From: Corynebacterium oculi
GTDB taxonomy: Bacteria > Actinomycetota > Actinomycetes > Mycobacteriales > Mycobacteriaceae
Direction: 5' to 3'
Assembly (NCBI RefSeq): GCF_001412105.1
Contig: NZ_LKST01000001.1
Coordinates: forward strand, 1-64,000
Length of the DNA stretch: 64,000 nucleotides
The notes beneath the pieces were generated by a model, which was not told the origin of the DNA, did not search any database, and was given only the letters and a program-made list of their open reading frames with translations. Shown here piece by piece: positions 1-9,676 of the stretch. The position numbers and the translations under genes are program-made. Position 1 is the first letter of the stretch. Each line of letters starts with the position of its first letter.

Positions 1-118
1 TTGGTGGTTGATGGTGGTGGGGAAACGCCCGGTCCCTTTTCGAACCCGGTGAGCTAAGCCCATTTCATGCTGATGGTACTGCATTCGTTGGGGTGTGGGA
101 GAGTAGGTTGCCGCCAAC
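1..118 (+). rRNA. rrf: 5S ribosomal RNA, 5' end at or just before the window edge
   Basis: The first bases (TTGGTGG) pair with CCGCCAA at 111-117, forming the terminal helix of a 5S rRNA. The conserved internal blocks GGGGAAACGCCCGGTCCC, CGAACCCGG and GGTGTGGGAGAGTAGG are all present in the expected order. One or two bases of the 5' end may lie outside the window. The 16S and 23S genes are presumably to the left. Confidence 0.93.
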
Positions 119-136
119 ACTAAAAATTCATAGTGG

Positions 137-185
137 TATGTGTGTAGGGGTGTGGGTTGTGGTGACCCACACCCCCACACACATA
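137..185 (+). terminator. long inverted repeat after 5S rRNA, probable rRNA operon terminator
   Basis: A 21-base arm (137-157) is complementary to 165-185 with a single A-C mismatch and a 7-base loop. It lies 19 bases after the 5S gene. It lacks a T-run on the plus strand (TCTACATAAAA follows), while the left flank gives TTTTT on the minus strand, so it may act in both directions or as a strong-stem terminator. Confidence 0.65.
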
Positions 186-281
186 TCTACATAAAAACGG
201 AGAGGATCTCCAATACTGCTATAGGCCCCCACAAGGTAGATTGTGGAGCAGAAAGTCTGTAGCACAGGGAGGTCACGGATA

Positions 282-1838
282 GTGTCTGATAAAAAGCCGC
301 AATCCCAGGGGGGAAGCTCCAATAAGGCCGCGTGGCCGCGGCCGGCTGGGGCCAAAGCCGAGGCGATGCCGACTTCCTCAAAGAAGGAAGAAAAGAAAGG
401 GGCTTGGCCCCCAGTGCGCCCTGCGGCGACCCCGGAGCGGCCTGAGCAGAAGGAGGCGAAGGAGGGCGTCGATAAGCAAAAGAAGAAACCCGAGCCTCCG
501 GCGGGGCCGAAGTTTAAATCCGGGACCGGGCCCAAGTTAAACCCCAAGGTTCCTTCGGGTAGTTGGCCCCAGGTGCAGCGGGCGGAGGAAAAGGAAGAAC
601 CGCCCGTTGCGTCCGTGAAGAAGGGTGAGCAAGGGGCTGATTCGGCGTGGCCAAAGGTGCGGCAGAGTGCACCGGAGAACCCTCCGAAGCCGAAGATTCA
701 GAAGAACCAGCCCCCGGCGCCAAAGTTCAAGACCGCACCCCCGCCCAGCCCGGCGGCTCCGGCGAAGTCTGTCTCTCCTGTGCCTCCGGCGGCCCCGGTG
801 GCTAAGCCCGCGCGGCCTACAGGGGCCACCGAACCCACCGGGACTGCCGCGCCTAAGGAAGCTAAGAAGGAAGCCAAGAAAGAGCCTGCGCGGAAGCCAG
901 CGGAAAAGCCCACGGTCACGGCGGTGCGGCCGGAGCAGAAGAAGCCAGAGCCGAAGAAGGAGGCCAAGAAAGCCGCGCCCAAGGCGACCCCAGCGAAGCC
1001 GGCGAAGGAACCGAAGTCCACGAAGCGGACGCCTCCGGCCACGCCGTCGGTGGCTTCGTGGCTGCAACGGCCAGCCTCGGCACCGCAGAAGAAGCAGTTT
1101 GGGCGCGGCGGCGGGTACGTGGCCCGGGCGGTGGAACTGACCAAGCAGTACGGCGAGGGGGATACCTCCGTGGTGGCCCTGGATCAGGTGAGCGTGGGGT
1201 TCCGTCGGGGTGAGTTCACGGCGATCATGGGGCCCTCGGGTTCCGGCAAGTCCACGCTGATGCACTGCATGGCGGGGCTGGATTCCGCGACGGCGGGCCA
1301 GGCGTTCATCGGTGATACGAACCTGTCCGATCTTGAGGATAAGGAGATGACGGATCTGCGCCGCGATCGCCTGGGCTTCATCTTCCAGTCGTTTAACCTG
1401 GTGCCCACGCTGACGGCGGCGGAGAATATTACCCTGCCCATCGACATCGCGGGGGGAGAGGTGGATGAGGCGTGGTTTAAGGAGATCACGCAGCGCCTGG
1501 GGCTCACCGAGCGCCTGGAGCACCGCCCCTCGGAGCTCTCGGGTGGTCAGCAGCAGCGGGTGGCCTGCGCGCGGGCGCTGGTGGCTAACCCGGAGATTAT
1601 TTTTGGTGATGAGCCCACGGGTAATTTGGATTCTCTTTCCTCCACGGAGGTGCTTAATATCTTGCGGGCCTCGGTGGATAAGGACAATCAGACGGTGGTG
1701 ATCGTTACGCACGATGCGCGGGCGGCGTCGTACGCGGATCGGGTGATTTTCCTGGCGGATGGGAAGATCGTCAACGAGTTGAGCGAGCCGACGATGGATC
1801 AGGTTTTGTCCACGATGGCCGGAATTGAGCGTGGGTAA
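282..1838 (+). CDS. MacB/LolD-type ABC transporter ATPase with long disordered Pro/Ala/Lys N-terminus
   Basis: The last ~240 residues form a complete ABC ATPase: Walker A GPSGSGKS near residue 317, signature LSGGQQQR near 419, Walker B IIFGDEPTGN near 439 and the switch histidine in VTHD near 477. This is the LolD/MacB type that powers FtsX-like permeases. The preceding ~278 residues are low-complexity Pro/Ala/Lys/Glu with spaced AWP or SWP motifs and no recognisable fold. GTG 282 is chosen because AGGGAGG ends 9 bases upstream; an in-frame GTG at 243 has no such site. The permease gene starts 3 bases after the stop, so the two form one exporter, substrate unknown. Confidence 0.9.
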   Translation: MSDKKPQSQGGSSNKAAWPRPAGAKAEAMPTSSKKEEKKGAWPPVRPAATPERPEQKEAKEGVDKQKKKPEPPAGPKFKSGTGPKLNPKVPSGSWPQVQRAEEKEEPPVASVKKGEQGADSAWPKVRQSAPENPPKPKIQKNQPPAPKFKTAPPPSPAAPAKSVSPVPPAAPVAKPARPTGATEPTGTAAPKEAKKEAKKEPARKPAEKPTVTAVRPEQKKPEPKKEAKKAAPKATPAKPAKEPKSTKRTPPATPSVASWLQRPASAPQKKQFGRGGGYVARAVELTKQYGEGDTSVVALDQVSVGFRRGEFTAIMGPSGSGKSTLMHCMAGLDSATAGQAFIGDTNLSDLEDKEMTDLRRDRLGFIFQSFNLVPTLTAAENITLPIDIAGGEVDEAWFKEITQRLGLTERLEHRPSELSGGQQQRVACARALVANPEIIFGDEPTGNLDSLSSTEVLNILRASVDKDNQTVVIVTHDARAASYADRVIFLADGKIVNELSEPTMDQVLSTMAGIERG

Positions 1839-1841
1839 TTA

Positions 1842-4394
1842 ATGGCACGGAAAAATAACACGATGTGGAAGGTGAGCGTGCGCACGGTGGCAGCGCATAA
1901 GCTCCGCATCGCGCTCACGGTGCTGTCCGTGGTGCTGGGTACGGCGTTCATCGCCGGAGCCTTGATGTTCACCAATACTCTTTCTCAGAGCTATGACGAC
2001 ATGGTGGCCACGGAGTATGACGGGGTGGACGTCATGGTCACCGGGGGTGGAGGGCAACGCGGAATCTCCGCTACTACCCGCAAGGTGATCGCGGAGGACC
2101 CCAAGGTTTCCGGGGTGAATGTGCGCGACCGCGATCCCGTGGTGTTGGGTAACGCGGAGGGGGAGTCCCTGAAGTTTCGGGGCAACGCCTCGTTGAGCCT
2201 CTGGTACACGCCGGAGGATACGGTGCGCCAGCCGGAGGAGATCCTGGAGGGGAACAACCCCAGCGGGCAGGACGAGGTGATCCTGAACGAGAAGGCTGCC
2301 AAGAGCCTGGACATTGGGGTGGGTACCACGCTCACGGTGGTGGACCCTAAGGGCCGCCACGAGTTCACGGTGGTGGGCATCTATGACATGGCGCTGGATA
2401 GCGCGAACACGGCGGCGCTGCGGATGGATGAATCCGCCTACCTGGACAAGTTCACCGAGGGAAACACGGCGGCCTCTCTGCTGGTGAAGGCCGCCGAGGG
2501 AGTTGGCGCGGAAGAACTGATGGCGCACATCAACTCGGTGTATGGGCCGGACGTCTCCGCGGAAACCGGGGCGGAATTGGCCAAGCAGGAAAGCAGTTCC
2601 ATCCAGTCCAGCCTGAGCTTTGTCAATTACTTCCTGGTGGCCTTTGGTCTCATGGCGCTGCTGGTGGGCACCTTCCTCATCGCCAATACCTTCTCCATGA
2701 TCGTGGCGCAGCGCACCAAGGAATTTGCCCTGCTGCGCGCCCTGGGGGCCTCGCGCAAGCAGATCACCCGCTCGGTGGTCCTGGAGGCCGCGCTCATCGG
2801 CGCGGTGGGCTCGCTGGTGGGTCTCTTCGTGGGAATGCTCCTGGTGGTGGGCATCAAGGCGGTGCTCTTCTCAAGCAGTAGGGTGCTGCCGGATTCGGGC
2901 CTGGGGCTGAGCCTGAGCGCGATCCTCATTCCGCTGCTGGTGGGGGTGGCGGTCACGGTGATCTCCGCCTGGCTACCCGCCCAGCGCGCCGGCAACGTGC
3001 GCCCTGTGGAGGCCATGCGCACCACGGAATCCACGGCCTCCGCCTCCCTGCGAGCTCGCACCCTCTTGGGCGCGGTGATGGGCAGCGTGGGTATCCTCCT
3101 GGCGTTGGTGGGGGCGCTCTCCGAGGCGAGCACGGGCATGCGAGTGCTGCTGGTGGGCGTCGGCTCTCTGGGAGTGGTGGTGGGCTACTTCCTGGTGGGC
3201 CCGGCCCTTGCCTTGCCGACGGTCCCCTGGCTCGGCCGGGTGGTGGGCAAGCCCTTCGGCATGGTGGGGCGCCTGGCCGCCACGAACTCCGCGCGCAATC
3301 CCCGCCGCAGCGCCACCACGGCCTTTGCCCTGACCCTCGGGGTGGCGCTGGTGACCTCCATCGGCATGTTTGGGGCCACGGCGAAGTCGGCGGTCTCCGA
3401 TTCCTTCGAGGACAACATGCGGGCGGATTTCCGGCTCATGGGCCCGCCCACGGGGAGCTTCCCCGTGCCGCGTGAGGCGGTGGAGGCCGCCGCGCAGACC
3501 GACGGCGTGGGCAGCCTCGTGGAAACCTACCTGGCCCCGCTGAAGGCGGACGGCGCATGGGGCGTGCCCTTTGGGGATTACACCCTGGTGCTTTCCGGGA
3601 AGCTCAACGAGATCACCGGCAACACCGCGATCGAGGGGGACCTTGACCTCAGCGGGGAGGGATTCGTGGCCTCGGAGAAGCAGGCGAAAACGATGGGCTG
3701 GTCCGTGGGGGATGCGGTGACCATCAGCTCGGCCACGAACGATAAGACCGTGGAGGCCCCGCTGCTGGGCATCTACCAGGAGGACAATAGCTTTGGTTCC
3801 CTCTTGATTTCCAAGACCACCGCCGAGGAACTCATCCCTTCCACGGAGATGATGTTGCAGAGCGTGGACGCCGTGAGCGATGGCTTTGTTTCCCACGAGG
3901 ATCTGCGCGAGAACCTTGAGGAATCCATGAAGGATTACCTGGTGGTGCAGGTGCTCGACGCCGAGGACCTGGCCGGGGAGATTCAAAAGGCCGTCAATCA
4001 GGTACTGAATATTCTCTACGCGCTGCTGGCCCTGGCGGTGATTATCGCGGTGCTGGGCATCGTGAATACGCTCACGCTCAACGTGATCGAACGCCGCCAG
4101 GAGATCGGCATGCTGCGCGCGGTGGGCGTGCATCGCAGCCAGGTGCGCGTGATGATCGTGCTGGAGGCCGTGCAGGTGGCGGTGTTCGGAGCGGTGGCGG
4201 GCATGCTCATCGGCCTGGGGCTGGGCTGGGCCTTCCTGGGGATCTTGCAGGAACAGGGGCTCGGCGCGGCGCAGGTGCCGTGGCTGCAACTTCTGCTCAT
4301 GGTGGCAGGCTCCGCCGTGGTGGGGGTGCTCGCCGCGCTGTGGCCCGCGCGCTACGCCGCCAAGACCCCGCCGCTTGATGCCATCGCGGAATAA
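1842..4394 (+). CDS. FtsX/MacB-like ABC transporter permease, duplicated core
   Basis: An 850-residue membrane protein with two FtsX-type units. Each has an N-terminal membrane helix, a periplasmic-type extracellular domain and a helical bundle. The first has the hallmark LLVGTFLIANTFSMIVAQR...EFALLRALGASRKQI; the second repeats it as LGIVNTLTLNVIERRQEIGMLRAVG. This matches the actinobacterial DUF214-like exporters (about 830-860 residues). It follows the ATPase gene by 3 bases and is almost certainly its partner. Such systems move lipids, peptides or lipoproteins, or act mechanically; nothing here identifies the cargo. Confidence 0.9.
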   Translation: MARKNNTMWKVSVRTVAAHKLRIALTVLSVVLGTAFIAGALMFTNTLSQSYDDMVATEYDGVDVMVTGGGGQRGISATTRKVIAEDPKVSGVNVRDRDPVVLGNAEGESLKFRGNASLSLWYTPEDTVRQPEEILEGNNPSGQDEVILNEKAAKSLDIGVGTTLTVVDPKGRHEFTVVGIYDMALDSANTAALRMDESAYLDKFTEGNTAASLLVKAAEGVGAEELMAHINSVYGPDVSAETGAELAKQESSSIQSSLSFVNYFLVAFGLMALLVGTFLIANTFSMIVAQRTKEFALLRALGASRKQITRSVVLEAALIGAVGSLVGLFVGMLLVVGIKAVLFSSSRVLPDSGLGLSLSAILIPLLVGVAVTVISAWLPAQRAGNVRPVEAMRTTESTASASLRARTLLGAVMGSVGILLALVGALSEASTGMRVLLVGVGSLGVVVGYFLVGPALALPTVPWLGRVVGKPFGMVGRLAATNSARNPRRSATTAFALTLGVALVTSIGMFGATAKSAVSDSFEDNMRADFRLMGPPTGSFPVPREAVEAAAQTDGVGSLVETYLAPLKADGAWGVPFGDYTLVLSGKLNEITGNTAIEGDLDLSGEGFVASEKQAKTMGWSVGDAVTISSATNDKTVEAPLLGIYQEDNSFGSLLISKTTAEELIPSTEMMLQSVDAVSDGFVSHEDLRENLEESMKDYLVVQVLDAEDLAGEIQKAVNQVLNILYALLALAVIIAVLGIVNTLTLNVIERRQEIGMLRAVGVHRSQVRVMIVLEAVQVAVFGAVAGMLIGLGLGWAFLGILQEQGLGAAQVPWLQLLLMVAGSAVVGVLAALWPARYAAKTPPLDAIAE

Positions 4395-4404
4395 CCGGCA
4401 GAAC

Positions 4405-4734
4405 TCAGGCAAAGAGTGCGATGATTCCGCACCCGGCGCACAGGGTGGCGCCCAGGTACAGGGCCGCTTGGCGACGCCGCCGGGAACCCCCGGAGAGGAG
4501 CGCCTGGCCCACCTCGGCGGCCAGGGTGGACCAGGTGGATAGCGCTCCGGCCACCCCCGTTCCCCAGGCCGCCGCCACCAGGCCGCCGTGGTGCAGGCTG
4601 AAGGAGAGGATCAGGCAGGCCAGGGCGTTGGCGCACCAGGTACCGCGCCAGCCCCCGGGGTAGCGGCTTAAGAAATAGCGGCCGGCTCCGCCGAAGAAAC
4701 CCCCGACGCTCACGGCAAGAAAGAGCGCGATCAT
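4405..4734 (-). CDS. crcB: CrcB/Fluc fluoride channel subunit, second gene
   Basis: A 109-residue, four-helix protein with the CrcB features GGFFGGAGRYFLSR near the N-terminus, a CANALAC segment and the ALSTWST version of the GGxTTFS loop. CrcB/Fluc proteins form dual-topology dimers that export fluoride from the cytoplasm. ATG at 4734 overlaps the stop of the upstream crcB paralogue by four bases (ATGA), so the pair is translationally coupled and probably forms a heterodimer, as is usual in Gram-positives with two small crcB genes. A longer upstream open frame is only the overlap with that paralogue. Confidence 0.88.
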   Translation of the reverse strand: MIALFLAVSVGGFFGGAGRYFLSRYPGGWRGTWCANALACLILSFSLHHGGLVAAAWGTGVAGALSTWSTLAAEVGQALLSGGSRRRRQAALYLGATLCAGCGIIALFA

Positions 4735-5078
4735 GCGGGAGCCCCCGGGGTTCTGGGGGCGGCAAGGGCGTGGCCGATCAGCCAGGCCCCCACGCAGCCC
4801 ACCACCGTGGCCGCCAGGTACGCGGCGGCGGTGGCAGCCGGGGCCTGCACCAGCACCAGGGCGAAGGCGGAAAAGCTGGTGTAGCCGCCAAGGATTCCCT
4901 TGCCCAGGAAGAGGCTGGAACCCCAGGCCCCCAGGAAAAGACAGCCCACCACGTTGATGGTGAGGAGCACCCACAGTGAAGAAAGATCGTTCATCATCAT
5001 GGTGGCGAGCAGTCGGGCGGCGACGCCGAGCGCGGCACCGCTGCCCACGATGGTGGCGTCGCGAAGCATGTCCGTCAT
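4731..5078 (-). CDS. crcB: CrcB/Fluc fluoride channel subunit, first gene
   Basis: A 115-residue membrane protein with CrcB motifs: GAALGVAARLLA near the N-terminus, NVVGCLFLGAWGS in helix 2 and GGYTSFSAFAL corresponding to the phenylalanine-containing fluoride pore loop. It is the promoter-proximal member of the tandem pair. I looked upstream for the conserved core of a fluoride (crcB) riboswitch and did not see one. The gene is divergent from the DsbA-like gene starting near 5207. Confidence 0.88.
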   Translation of the reverse strand: MTDMLRDATIVGSGAALGVAARLLATMMMNDLSSLWVLLTINVVGCLFLGAWGSSLFLGKGILGGYTSFSAFALVLVQAPAATAAAYLAATVVGCVGAWLIGHALAAPRTPGAPA

Positions 5079-5206
5079 GTTACGTCCCTGCTATTGTGCT
5101 GTGAATCTTGCCCGAGGCCTCTGGTGCGCGGAGGGGGGTTCGATACACTGAATTGGTGCGCCCGAACCGGGCACGTTGATCCGCAGCGACAAGATAAAGG
5201 ATGACT

Positions 5207-5956
5207 GTGAGCAGCACCGTGAAATCTCCCAACCAAAAGAGCAACGGCTTTCTGTGGGCCGTCGTGGGCATCGTCGTGATCGCGGCGGTCATCGTGGGAT
5301 GCATCGTGATAAACGGACAGAACTCCAAGCGCGAGGCCATGATTGATACCGTGGCGTTCAGCAGCACCTGGGAGGGCAACACCATCACCCTCAAGGGGGA
5401 GGGCGTGGATGACTCCACCCCGGTGGCCGACCTATACGAGGATTTCTCCTGCCCCCACTGCGCCACGCTGGCCGAGGGTGACCGCCAGGACATGCGCGAG
5501 GCCGTGGATAATGGCGACCTGGTGGTGAAGATTCACCCGCTGGTGTTCATGGATAACACCAATCGGGATGCGGAAACCAGCGACGAGGAAAAGGACGGCA
5601 ACTCCCACCGTGGCCTCGCCGCCGTGCTGGCGGCGGTATCCGCCGAGGGCGAGGATCAAGCGCTGTACTGGAACCTGCGCAATTACATCTTTGCCAACCA
5701 GTCGGATATTTACAGCACCAAGTGGGATAACGAGAAGTATGCCGAGGCGGCCAAGGAGTTGGGGGCCTCGGAGGAGACCGCCACGGCCATCCGCGAGGGC
5801 AAGTACGCGGATAAGACCGATGAGGTCGGATCGGCCAACGCCGCCGACCTGGAAAAGACCGAGGGCGGGGTATCCTCCCCGCGCGTGTTCATCAACGGCG
5901 AGGAGAAGGAGCTTGCCGGGAATACGGATTGGGTGAACCAGTACAAGCGCCAGTAA
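5207..5956 (+). CDS. membrane-anchored DsbA-family thioredoxin-fold protein
   Basis: An N-terminal membrane helix (about residues 14-36) is followed by a DsbA/thioredoxin domain outside the cell with active site CPHC (in DFSCPHCATL) and a C-terminal GGVSSPRVFINGE segment holding the cis-Pro region. It probably oxidises or isomerises disulfides in exported proteins. GTG 5207 is preferred because AAAGGA (5196-5201) lies 5 bases upstream; ATG 5201, in the same frame, touches that site. A second DsbA-like gene with CPFC lies at 49972. No oxidase partner such as VKOR is adjacent. Confidence 0.87.
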   Translation: MSSTVKSPNQKSNGFLWAVVGIVVIAAVIVGCIVINGQNSKREAMIDTVAFSSTWEGNTITLKGEGVDDSTPVADLYEDFSCPHCATLAEGDRQDMREAVDNGDLVVKIHPLVFMDNTNRDAETSDEEKDGNSHRGLAAVLAAVSAEGEDQALYWNLRNYIFANQSDIYSTKWDNEKYAEAAKELGASEETATAIREGKYADKTDEVGSANAADLEKTEGGVSSPRVFINGEEKELAGNTDWVNQYKRQ

Positions 5957-5986
5957 AACGGCTTTTGTGGCTTTCTACCAGCGGGT

Positions 5987-6015
5987 TTGGCGCTTTCGGG
6001 GGATCGGGGTACATT
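5987..6015 (+). promoter_or_regulatory. probable promoter of tRNA-Ala
   Basis: TTGGCG (5987-5992) and TACATT (6010-6015) are separated by 17 bases, a good sigma-A-type arrangement. The predicted start would be near 6022, leaving a leader of about 45 bases before the tRNA. Confidence 0.55.
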
Positions 6016-6066
6016 AACTCTCGTTCGCATGAAGCGCTTACCCGCTTAAGGGTGGTGTAGCGATGC

Positions 6067-6139
6067 GGGGCTATGGCGCAGCTGGTAGCGCACCACACTG
6101 GCAGTGTGGGGGTCACGGGTTCGAATCCCGTTAGCTCCA
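6067..6139 (+). tRNA. tRNA-Ala (anticodon GGC)
   Basis: The sequence folds into a full cloverleaf: acceptor arm GGGGCTA with TAGCTCC (one G-T pair), anticodon arm CACACTGGCAGTGTG with GGC in the loop, and T arm CGGGTTCGAATCCCG. Discriminator is A. The 3' CCA is not encoded (ACA follows). Confidence 0.97.
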
Positions 6140-6145
6140 CAATAA

Positions 6146-6185
6146 CCCCTCACCAGAGTTTCTGATGAGGGGATTTTCCGTTTTT
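6146..6185 (+). terminator. terminator after tRNA-Ala
   Basis: CCCCTCAcCAGA pairs with TCTGaTGAGGGG (6146-6172) around a short GTTT loop, followed by ATTTTCCGTTTTT. It starts six bases after the mature tRNA end. Confidence 0.85.
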
Positions 6186-6326
6186 GTGGTCGGCGTGGGT
6201 TCAGGGGGCAGGTAAGTGCAATGCTGCGCCGGTGCGCGTGTTATGTGATTTTGGCCTACATCAAAAACATGGGGGATTGGCGATGAAATATCCGGGATGT
6301 GCCTCCCTCGATTTTTTCAACAACCG

Positions 6327-6356
6327 TTGACTTTGCGGACGGTGCGCAACTAGGCT
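6327..6356 (+). promoter_or_regulatory. probable promoter of the P-type ATPase gene
   Basis: TTGACT (6327-6332) and TAGGCT (6351-6356) with an 18-base spacer. Transcription would begin about 60 bases before the ATG at 6424. The leader has no riboswitch that I recognise. Confidence 0.5.
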
Positions 6357-6423
6357 GCACCCTAAGCGTTTGATGGCACAGGCCTCTCTCGCAGCAGCTA
6401 CCACGAGAAAGAACGGTTGAGCC

Positions 6424-9190
6424 ATGAACGACTCTCCCACCGCCAACCCCACGGGCCCGACCGTGGACGCATCGGGGTCGGAGGCCCCGATCTACGCGGT
6501 GACCACCGATACAGCCCTTGGCAGGTTGAATTCCAGGGATATTGGTCTTAGCGCCGCCGAGGCCGGTGCCGCCGCCGAAAAATACGGGCCGAATAAACTC
6601 CCCGAGGCCAAACAGAAGCCGGAGATTATTAAGTTCCTGGCTCACTTTAACGATATTCTCATCTATATCTTGCTGGTCGCCGGCATCGTGAAGGCGATCT
6701 TCCAGGATTGGGTGGACTTCTGGGTTATCATCGCCGTGGCCTTTGGCAACGCGCTGATCGGCTATATCCAGGAGGGGCAGGCGGAGAAGGCGCTCGACGG
6801 AATACGCGGCATGCTTTCCCTGCACGCGATGGTCAAGCGCGACGGCTCGTGGCAGGACGTGGAATCGGAGAGCCTTGTCCCGGGCGATGTGGTTCGTTTT
6901 GGTGCGGGGGATAAGATCCCCGCCGATATTCGTATTCTTGATGCTCAGCGCCTCAAGATTGACGAGTCCATGCTGACCGGCGAGTCCGAGCCGGCCTCGA
7001 AGACCCCGAGTGAGGTGGAGCCCGGTGCCGGAATCGGGGATCGCACCAATATCGCGCATTCCGGCACCGTGGTGACGCAGGGAAGCGGCTACGGCGTGGT
7101 GTATGCCACGGGCAGGGACACGGAGATCGGCCACATTCAGGCGATGGTCGATGACGTCGATAGCCTCAAGACGCCGCTCACGCAACAGATGGACAAGCTC
7201 GGCACGCAGTTTGCCATCGGCATCGTCGGCGTGTCCGCGCTCCTCATGATCCTGGGGCGCTTTGTGCACGATATGGCCCCGGAGGCCCTGCTGACGGATG
7301 TGCTGAGCTTCGCGGTGGCCGCCGTGCCGGAGGGGCTTCCCGCGCTGGTGACCATCACCCTGGCCCTCGGCGTGCAGAAGATGGCCCGGCACAAGGCCAT
7401 CACGCGCAAGATGGGTGCCGTGGAGGCGCTGGGCGCGGTGACCACCATCTGCTCCGATAAAACCGGCACGCTGACCCGTAACGAGATGACGGCGCGCGTG
7501 GCCCGCACCCCGCGCGCCACCTACGACGTCACGGGCGATGGCTTTGTCAAGGAAGGCGAACTAACCGCGCGGGCTTCCAGCGATGAGGACGGTCTGAGGG
7601 ATCTCGCGCGCATTAATGCGCTGTGCAACGACGCCGTGCTGGGCGAGGGCGAGGAAGCCGGCATGTGGAGCGTGATCGGGGAGCCCACCGAGGCGGCGCT
7701 CGTGATCTTCAGCCACAAGGCGGGTTTTGGCGCGGCCGAGGCAGAGGCCTACCAGCGGACCGCCGTGATCCCCTTCGACTCCGCCTACAAGTACATGGCC
7801 GTGCGCGTCGCCGGGCCCGTTGTGGCCACCGGGGAGGAGCTGCTGATGAAGGGCGCGCCGGACGTGCTGTTTGCGCGCTGCTCCTCTCAGCGCGACGCCC
7901 AGGGGCGGCTCGTGGACTTTGACCTCGGCTACTGGGAGTCGGAGGTGGCCGCGCTGGCGTCCCAAGGCATGCGCGTGCTGGCCTCGGCACGCAAGAGCGT
8001 CCCGGAGCACGGGGGACTCGATCACGCCGATGTAGAGACGGGGTTGGAATTGGTGGGGCTCGTGGGCCTGATCGACCCGCCCCGGGCCGAGGCGATCGAG
8101 GCGATCAAGTCCTGCCATGCCGCCGGCATCAGCGTGAAGATGATTACCGGGGATCACGTGGAGACGGCGAAGGCAATCGGCCGGCAACTGGATCTGCGCC
8201 AGGGCCAGGAACCGGTGGCCATCACCGGCGCGGACATCGAGGCCATGAGTCGCGTGGATCTGGCCGAGCGGGTGGTGGGCATTGACGTCTTTGCCCGCAC
8301 CAGCCCGGAACACAAGATTCGCATCGTGGACGCGCTTCAGTCCCACGATCAGGTTGTGGCAATGACGGGCGATGGGGCCAACGACGCCCCCGCGAACCCG
8401 CGCCGACGTGGGCATCGCGATGGGGATCAAGGGCACCGAGGCCATGAAGGAAGCCGCGGACATCGTGCTGGCGGACGATAACTTCTCCACCATCGAACGC
8501 GCCGTGCACGAGGGGCGCCGCATCTATGACAATATCCTGAAGTCGGTTGTTTTCCTGCTGCCCACGACCCTGGCGCAGGGCATGGTGGTCTTTTTCTCCG
8601 TCCTCTTTGGTTGGGAGCCGCCGCTGGCCCCGACGCAGATCCTCTGTGTGAACCTGGTGACGGCCATCGCCCTGTCCATCGCGCTGGCCTACGAACCCGC
8701 GGAGAAGGGCATCATGAGCCGCATGCCGCGCGATCCCAAGCAGGCGCTCCTGAGTTATTGGCTATGGGCGCGCGTCCTGTGGATCTCGCTTATGATCGCG
8801 TTGTCCACCATCGCCACCTACCGCCTCATGATGAACGACGGCGCCGATCAGGCGGTGGCGCGCACCACGGCCGTCGCCGTGCTGGTGACCGCGCAGATCT
8901 TTGTGCTGTTTAACTCCCGCTTCCTTTACCGCTCCTCGCTGCACGTGCGGGCGCTGACCGGCAACAAGGTGATCTGGATGTCCGTGGGGGCGCTGCTGGT
9001 GCTGCAAGCGCTGTTTACGTACGCGCCGTTTATGAACTCCCTGTTTGATACCGCACCGCTGGGCCTGGCCCAGCTGGGGGCTGCCGTGCTGGTGAGCCTG
9101 GCGATCTTCCTGATCGTGGAGTTGATGAAGTTCGGCCAAAACAAGTTCTTTATCCAAAGCGGCCGGGCGGAGGCCTCCTCGCGCCGGTAG
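6424..9190 (+). pseudogene. cation-transporting P-type ATPase (P2A-like), frameshifted
   Basis: Two overlapping reading frames together make one P-type ATPase of about 920 residues. The first (6424-8481) carries the actuator TGES, the helix-4 motif VPEGLP, the phosphorylation site DKTGTLT, KGAP and the hinge TGDGANDAP. Just after that motif, near 8390-8400, the frame breaks. The second frame (8372-9190) continues with RADVGIAMGIKGTEAMKEAADIV and the last four to six membrane helices. The family expects about six bases where four are found, so one net indel explains it. PEGLP and length resemble calcium- or magnesium-type pumps (CtpF, PMA1-like). Either a real recent inactivation or a sequencing error. 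Confidence 0.85.
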
Positions 9191-9247
9191 CGAGTGGCAG
9201 GCGGTTGCCCCCTCCTGGGCCCGGAGGACAGGGATAGGATGGGGGCC

Positions 9248-9676
9248 ATGACAAGCGATGATTCCTCCGGCGTGCGTATCCTCTCGGCCGAGGAGTGCCT
9301 GGAAAGACTCCGCGGCCTCACTCTCGGCCGCCTGGTGGTGCGCCGCAGCGAGGAGATGGATATCTTCCCCGTGAACTACGTGGTGGACGGCCACGGCGAG
9401 ATTTACTTCCGCACCGCCGAGGGCACCAAGTTCTTTAGCCTCAGTCTCAACCCCGACGTGCTCTTTGAGGCCGACGAGGTCTCGGACGGGCAGGCGTGGT
9501 CGGTGGTGGTGCGCGGCAGCGCCAGCGCGCTGAGCGGCGCGGAAGAGATCGAATACGCCGATTCCTTGCCGCTGCGCCCCTGGGTGCCCACGCTGAAATA
9601 CAACTACGTGCGCGTGACCGTGGGGGAGATCAGCGGCCGAGCCTTCGAACTCGGGGAGGAGCCGGAGCGGTACTGA
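9248..9676 (+). CDS. pyridoxamine 5'-phosphate oxidase-like flavin/heme-fold protein
   Basis: A 142-residue split-barrel protein of the PNPOx-like family, recognisable from LGRLVVRRSEEMDIFPVNYVVDG and the TKFFSLSLNP strand pattern. Family members bind FMN, F420 or heme and several are stress-linked nitroreductase-like proteins; the reaction here is unknown. ATG 9248 is preferred because TAGGAT (9235-9240) sits 7 bases upstream, giving a leaderless mRNA; ATG 9239 would overlap that box. The next gene starts within its stop codon (TGATG). Confidence 0.85.
   Translation: MTSDDSSGVRILSAEECLERLRGLTLGRLVVRRSEEMDIFPVNYVVDGHGEIYFRTAEGTKFFSLSLNPDVLFEADEVSDGQAWSVVVRGSASALSGAEEIEYADSLPLRPWVPTLKYNYVRVTVGEISGRAFELGEEPERY

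Noticed and set aside
537-1712. 391-codon open frame on the minus strand
   Set aside because: Arg/Leu/His-rich shadow of the ABC ATPase gene in high-GC DNA; no family features.
2973-4412. 479-codon open frame on the minus strand
   Set aside because: Antisense to the FtsX-like permease, His/Gln/Arg-rich, typical of GC-rich antisense frames.
5079-5200. fluoride riboswitch upstream of crcB
   Set aside because: The conserved crcB-motif core was not found on the minus strand of this interval.
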